DNA from: Verrucomicrobiota bacterium | GTDB taxonomy: Bacteria; Verrucomicrobiota; Verrucomicrobiia; Opitutales; Opitutaceae | Direction of reading: 5' to 3' | Length of the DNA stretch: 9,627 nt | Assembly (NCBI GenBank): GCA_023430825.1 | Contig: JAEYYL010000100.1 | Location: forward strand, 1 to 9,627 | Program-made: the position numbers and the translations under genes | Shown: positions 6,849-9,627 of the stretch, piece by piece | Layout: each line of letters begins with the position of its first letter | How positions within the stretch are numbered: position 1 is the stretch's first letter | Notes under the pieces: generated by a model | What the model saw: the letters and a program-made list of their open reading frames with translations, nothing else | The model's database searches: none | What the model was told of the DNA's origin: nothing

Positions 6849-8057
6849 ATGAAGCGCCGTCGCGTAAAAATTACCGGGATCGGGCCGGTGACGCCTGCTG
6901 GCATCGGGCGGGAGGCGTTCTGGCGCGGGATTCTCGAACCGGTGAGCCGGGTGCGGCCGTTCACGAAGCTGGGCGAGGAATACGGGCCGCTCGTGGCGGC
7001 CCACCTGCCGGATTTCGAGCCGGGACATTACATCGAGCGGGGGCGGCTGCCGAAGGGTGCGTCGCGGCAGACCTCGTTTGCCGCGGTCGGCGCGGTGCTC
7101 GCGTTGCAGGACGCGCAAATCCCGCGCGAGGAACTGGAGAAGGCGCCCTGTGCGATCGTCACGGGTTCGAGCATCATGGATTTCGGGAGCATCGGGGGAG
7201 CGATCGATGCGGTGCACAAGCGCGGCGTGCGCGGGGCGCAGCCGCGGACGCTTTATGCGATGGGCATCTCGAGCGTGCCGAGTTCGGTGAACCAGGTGCT
7301 GGGGCTGACGGCGCGGACGATGGCGGTGTCGACGCAGTGCAGTGCAGGGATGGACGCGATCGGCTATGCGACGGACTTGGTGGCGAACGGCGAGGTGGAC
7401 ATCGCGATCTGCGGGGGAGCGGAGGCGCCGCTGCACCGGTTTCCGCTGGTGGAACTGCGGGCGGCGGAGCTGACGCCGGCGACAACGGAGATGCCGGAGC
7501 GGCTGGCGCGACCGTTCGACCTGTGGCGGACGACGGGGGTGGTCAGCGAGGGGGCGTGCATGTTCGTGCTCGAGCCGGAAACGAGTCCAAGAAATGGATA
7601 CAGTTACGTGGCCGGGTATGCGTTTGCGACGGACGAGGCCGACGACATCTGCAGCGGCATGGTGATGTCGGCGCGGCTGGCGGCGGCGGAGGCGCGGATT
7701 CGGCCGGGTGAAATCGAGGCGATTTGCGCGTGGGGTCCGGGGCACAAGCAGGTGGATGCGGGGGAGGCGCGGGCGATGGGGCGGCTGTTTGGGGCGGGGT
7801 TGGCGGAAATTCCGGCGGTGTCGATTCAGGGGGCGGTGGGCACGACGTTGGGGGCGACGCCGGCGATCCAGATGGCGGCAACGGCGATGGCGCAGCGGAC
7901 GGGAGTCATCCCGCCGACGGTGAACTGGCGGCATCCCGATCCGGCGTGCCCGTTGAATCTCAGCGGCCGGGCGCGCACGCTGCCGCATGAACGGACGTTG
8001 ATCAACTCGCACGGGGCGGGCGGCGTCAACGCGAGCCTGATTCTGGAGCGATGCTGA
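6849..8057 (+). CDS. Beta-ketoacyl synthase-like protein (FabF fold) lacking both catalytic histidines
   Basis: This 402-residue protein has full-length type II ketosynthase (FabF/KAS II) architecture. It begins VKITGIGPVTPAGIG and keeps the nucleophile elbow STQCSAGMDAIG with Cys164. GGAEAPL (189-195), GVVSEGACMFVLE (230-242) and the C-terminal NSHGAGGVNASLIL are also family features. Compared with FabF, the first catalytic His region (NAHGTST) reads CAWGPGH, placing Trp295 at the His position. The second region (SIKSMTGH) reads SIQGAVGT, placing Gln327 at Lys and Thr332 at His. Canonical decarboxylative condensation is therefore unlikely; acyl transfer, thioester binding or an altered chemistry using Cys164 remains possible. 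His299 and His388 are nearby but in non-standard positions. The gene lies between two kinase genes, 7 bp after one and overlapping the next by 7 bp. The start at ATG 6849 fits the family N-terminus; the upstream GCGAG is a weak ribosome site. No acyl carrier protein is encoded in the window. Confidence 0.9.
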   Translation: MKRRRVKITGIGPVTPAGIGREAFWRGILEPVSRVRPFTKLGEEYGPLVAAHLPDFEPGHYIERGRLPKGASRQTSFAAVGAVLALQDAQIPREELEKAPCAIVTGSSIMDFGSIGGAIDAVHKRGVRGAQPRTLYAMGISSVPSSVNQVLGLTARTMAVSTQCSAGMDAIGYATDLVANGEVDIAICGGAEAPLHRFPLVELRAAELTPATTEMPERLARPFDLWRTTGVVSEGACMFVLEPETSPRNGYSYVAGYAFATDEADDICSGMVMSARLAAAEARIRPGEIEAICAWGPGHKQVDAGEARAMGRLFGAGLAEIPAVSIQGAVGTTLGATPAIQMAATAMAQRTGVIPPTVNWRHPDPACPLNLSGRARTLPHERTLINSHGAGGVNASLILERC

Positions 8058-9627
8058 TCACTACGGCACTCCTGGCGGCGCCGGTGGTGGCCGTGGTCGG
8101 CGCGTTTATTTTCTGGGCGAATCCGGGCCGGCGGGTGAACCAGCTGGTGCTGGTGGGGACGCTGCAAACCGCTGCGTGGTTGGCGTGCTGGCACATGGCG
8201 GTGACTACGCCGCCCCCCGACGGGCTATACTGGCTGCGCTGGACCTCGGCGGTGGGCGGCCTGACGCCGCTTTCCTTCTGGATCGTGAAGGAGAGCATTC
8301 TTGGCGAACTGGACCGGCTGACCCTGCGGTGGGTGAAGCGGAGTTTGGGCTGGCTGATCCTGCCGGTGGCGGTCGCCGGGATTCCATTCACCGACTTTTT
8401 CATCCCTTCGCACTCGACCGATGCGAACCGGGTTTTCGGCTGGGGCTACTACGTTTACATGGGGTCGGAGTTTCTGTTTTACGCCCTCCTTTTGTTTACG
8501 GCGTTCAACCGCCGGCGCAGCCTGACTGGCGCGCAGCGGCTGGAGCTGCAGGTTTGGCTGGGAGGGGGGTGCAGCATGTTCATTGCGGTATGGGCGCTGA
8601 GTGCGCTGAGCACGGCGACGCAGGACCCGATGTTTCGCCGGCTGATGCCGATCGCCGTGCTGGTCTTCTACGGGGCGACGGCGATTTCGATCACGCTTCA
8701 CCGGATTTTCGACGCGCGGCAGATCGTGTTGGTGAGTGTGGAAAAGCTCCTGCTGGTCTTTGCCGTGGGCGGAGGGGTCTATCTGCTCGATGGCGCGTTG
8801 TCGCGGATGTTGCCGGCGCCGTTGCCCTTCATCGGAACGGTGACGGTGGGCCTGTGGTTTGCGATCACACTCAACGGCTGGCTGAATCGCTGGTTTCAGT
8901 TTTATCCGCAGGCGATGGCGGCGCGGCAGGCGACCTTTACCGCGGCGCGAAGCGAATCGCGCGCGGACAAGCTCGAGCAGGCGTTTCGGAACATCCTAAA
9001 AGGATGGGGCCAGACGGACCACGCGGTGGTCGTGGTGGGAGGCAAGGGGTTGTTGAGCGGCAGCGGCTTGGAACTGGCCGACGACAGCCCAGCGGTGCGG
9101 GCGTTGCGCCATTTGCGCTGGGCGACGCCCGAGCGGCTCGTGCGTGAGCGCTCGACCGCGGAGCGCGACGCATTGCGGACTTTGCTGAACGACCATGGCC
9201 TTGGGGTGCTGGTGCTGGTCGAGGGGGCGACGTTGACGGCGCTGGTCGGCGTCGGCGTGTCGGCGTCGCGGCGGCCCTTCACTTATCCCCAGGTGGCGCA
9301 ATTGATGGAGCTGGCGTCGATCATCGAAAATGCGCTCGAACGGGCGCATTTCTCGGTAAAGGCGCAGCATGCGGAGCAGCTGGCGACGGTGGGTTTGCTG
9401 GGGGCGAGCTTGGCGCACGAAATCCGGAACCCACTTGTGACGATAAAGACCTTCGTGCAATTGCTGCCCCAGCACCATCAGGACCAGGCCTTTCGCGACA
9501 AATTCTTCACTTTGATCGGCGACGAGGTCACGCGGATCGACCGGCTCACCGAGCAGTTACTCGATCTGGCGTGGGGGGGGGGGGGGGGGGGCGCCCGCGG
9601 GCGGGGGGGGGGGGGGGGGGGGGGGGG
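8051..9627 (+). CDS. Membrane sensor histidine kinase, ~9 TM helices plus GAF-like domain (partial; last ~55 bp unreliable)
   Basis: The protein opens with about nine hydrophobic helices, roughly residues 2-24, 31-52, 58-82, 96-117, 125-150, 162-186, 195-218, 225-250 and 257-281. This resembles the 7TM/PrsK-like membrane input regions of histidine kinases. A short coiled stretch precedes a GAF-like domain (~300-440) ending in a typical helix, LMELASIIENALERA. DHp begins at ~445 with SLAHEIRNPLVTIKTFVQLLP, so His456 is the phospho-acceptor. The sequence is credible to LLDLA at about 9572; beyond that it is poly-G and the translated Gly run is not real protein. The ATPase domain is missing from the window. 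The ATG at 8051 overlaps the KS stop (8055-8057) by 7 nt, and no in-frame start lies close upstream, so translation is probably coupled. The helices could sense a lipophilic or membrane ligand; an acyl product linked to the KS-like neighbour is a hypothesis. Confidence 0.88.
   Translation, partial: MLITTALLAAPVVAVVGAFIFWANPGRRVNQLVLVGTLQTAAWLACWHMAVTTPPPDGLYWLRWTSAVGGLTPLSFWIVKESILGELDRLTLRWVKRSLGWLILPVAVAGIPFTDFFIPSHSTDANRVFGWGYYVYMGSEFLFYALLLFTAFNRRRSLTGAQRLELQVWLGGGCSMFIAVWALSALSTATQDPMFRRLMPIAVLVFYGATAISITLHRIFDARQIVLVSVEKLLLVFAVGGGVYLLDGALSRMLPAPLPFIGTVTVGLWFAITLNGWLNRWFQFYPQAMAARQATFTAARSESRADKLEQAFRNILKGWGQTDHAVVVVGGKGLLSGSGLELADDSPAVRALRHLRWATPERLVRERSTAERDALRTLLNDHGLGVLVLVEGATLTALVGVGVSASRRPFTYPQVAQLMELASIIENALERAHFSVKAQHAEQLATVGLLGASLAHEIRNPLVTIKTFVQLLPQHHQDQAFRDKFFTLIGDEVTRIDRLTEQLLDLAWGGGGGGARGRGGGGGGG
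9573..9627. other. Poly-G tail, probable sequencing or assembly artefact
   Basis: Nineteen consecutive G (9573-9591) are followed by the 12-bp palindrome CGCCCGCGGGCG (9592-9603) and then an unbroken G run to the end (25 G in all from 9603). This falls abruptly in the middle of the conserved HisKA domain, where a normal coding sequence is expected. It is at the very end of the sequence. Poly-G from no-signal cycles of two-colour sequencing extended into a contig end is the simplest explanation. Confidence 0.85.

Noticed and set aside
5804..6964. A 386-codon minus-strand open frame opposite the receiver-kinase gene
   Set aside because: It is a low-complexity Arg/Leu/His shadow; the plus strand encodes intact receiver and kinase motifs.
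6702..8012. A 436-codon minus-strand open frame opposite the KS-like gene
   Set aside because: The product is an Arg/His/Pro-rich string without recognisable domains, while the plus strand has clear ketosynthase motifs in order.
8176..9147. A 323-codon plus-strand frame inside the membrane kinase
   Set aside because: It is out of frame with the kinase and gives a Gly/Arg/Asp-rich product; the kinase frame has TM helices, a GAF-like domain and the HEIRNPL motif.
9592..9603. A 12-bp GC palindrome as a regulatory or recombination site
   Set aside because: It sits between two poly-G runs in untrustworthy terminal sequence.
1..9627. CRISPR arrays, tRNA/rRNA genes, insertion sequences
   Set aside because: I saw no regularly spaced direct repeats, no cloverleaf-like segment and no transposase motif on either strand; intergenic gaps are all under about 150 bp.

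Overview
The window is about 9.6 kb of high-GC bacterial DNA carrying seven tightly packed protein genes. Base composition, heavy use of GCG/CGG/GTG codons, a small TIGR03067-family protein and the abundance of complex histidine kinases suggest a Verrucomicrobiota bacterium, most plausibly Opitutaceae-like. That assignment is inferred from gene content, because there is no rRNA marker. Both window edges cut genes. The right edge ends in poly-G that looks like a sequencing or assembly artefact, so this is probably a whole short contig or a contig end.

Left block (1-5630), all on the minus strand. Reading in the direction of transcription, an RmuC-family protein (4275-5630) is followed by a 117-residue TIGR03067-type protein (3925-4278) whose start overlaps the rmuC stop. 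Next, after a 111-bp gap with a five-unit heptamer repeat, comes a MOSC-domain protein (2980-3813). After about 97 bp with a perfect 8-bp inverted repeat comes a large hybrid histidine kinase (2882 to beyond 1). The kinase has a multi-pass membrane domain, a dCache-type sensor domain, a HAMP-like linker, HisKA, HATPase_c and a C-terminal receiver domain, and it runs off the left edge.

Right block (5702-9572), plus strand, divergent from rmuC. Three genes form a compact operon. They are a soluble protein with an N-terminal receiver and a C-terminal histidine kinase module (5702-6841), a FabF-like ketosynthase homologue (6849-8057), and a membrane histidine kinase with about nine TM helices and a GAF-like domain (8051 to the edge). 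The spacings are 7 bp and then a 7-bp overlap, so co-expression is likely.

The most interesting feature is this operon. A ketosynthase-fold protein sits between two phosphotransfer proteins. It keeps the active-site Cys but has Trp and Thr where the two catalytic His residues of FabF should be, and Gln in place of the conserved Lys. No DNA-binding output domain is visible in the operon. A working hypothesis is that the KS-like protein makes, binds or modifies an acyl ligand that one of the kinases senses. The sequence shows the gene order and residue changes; the function is inference.
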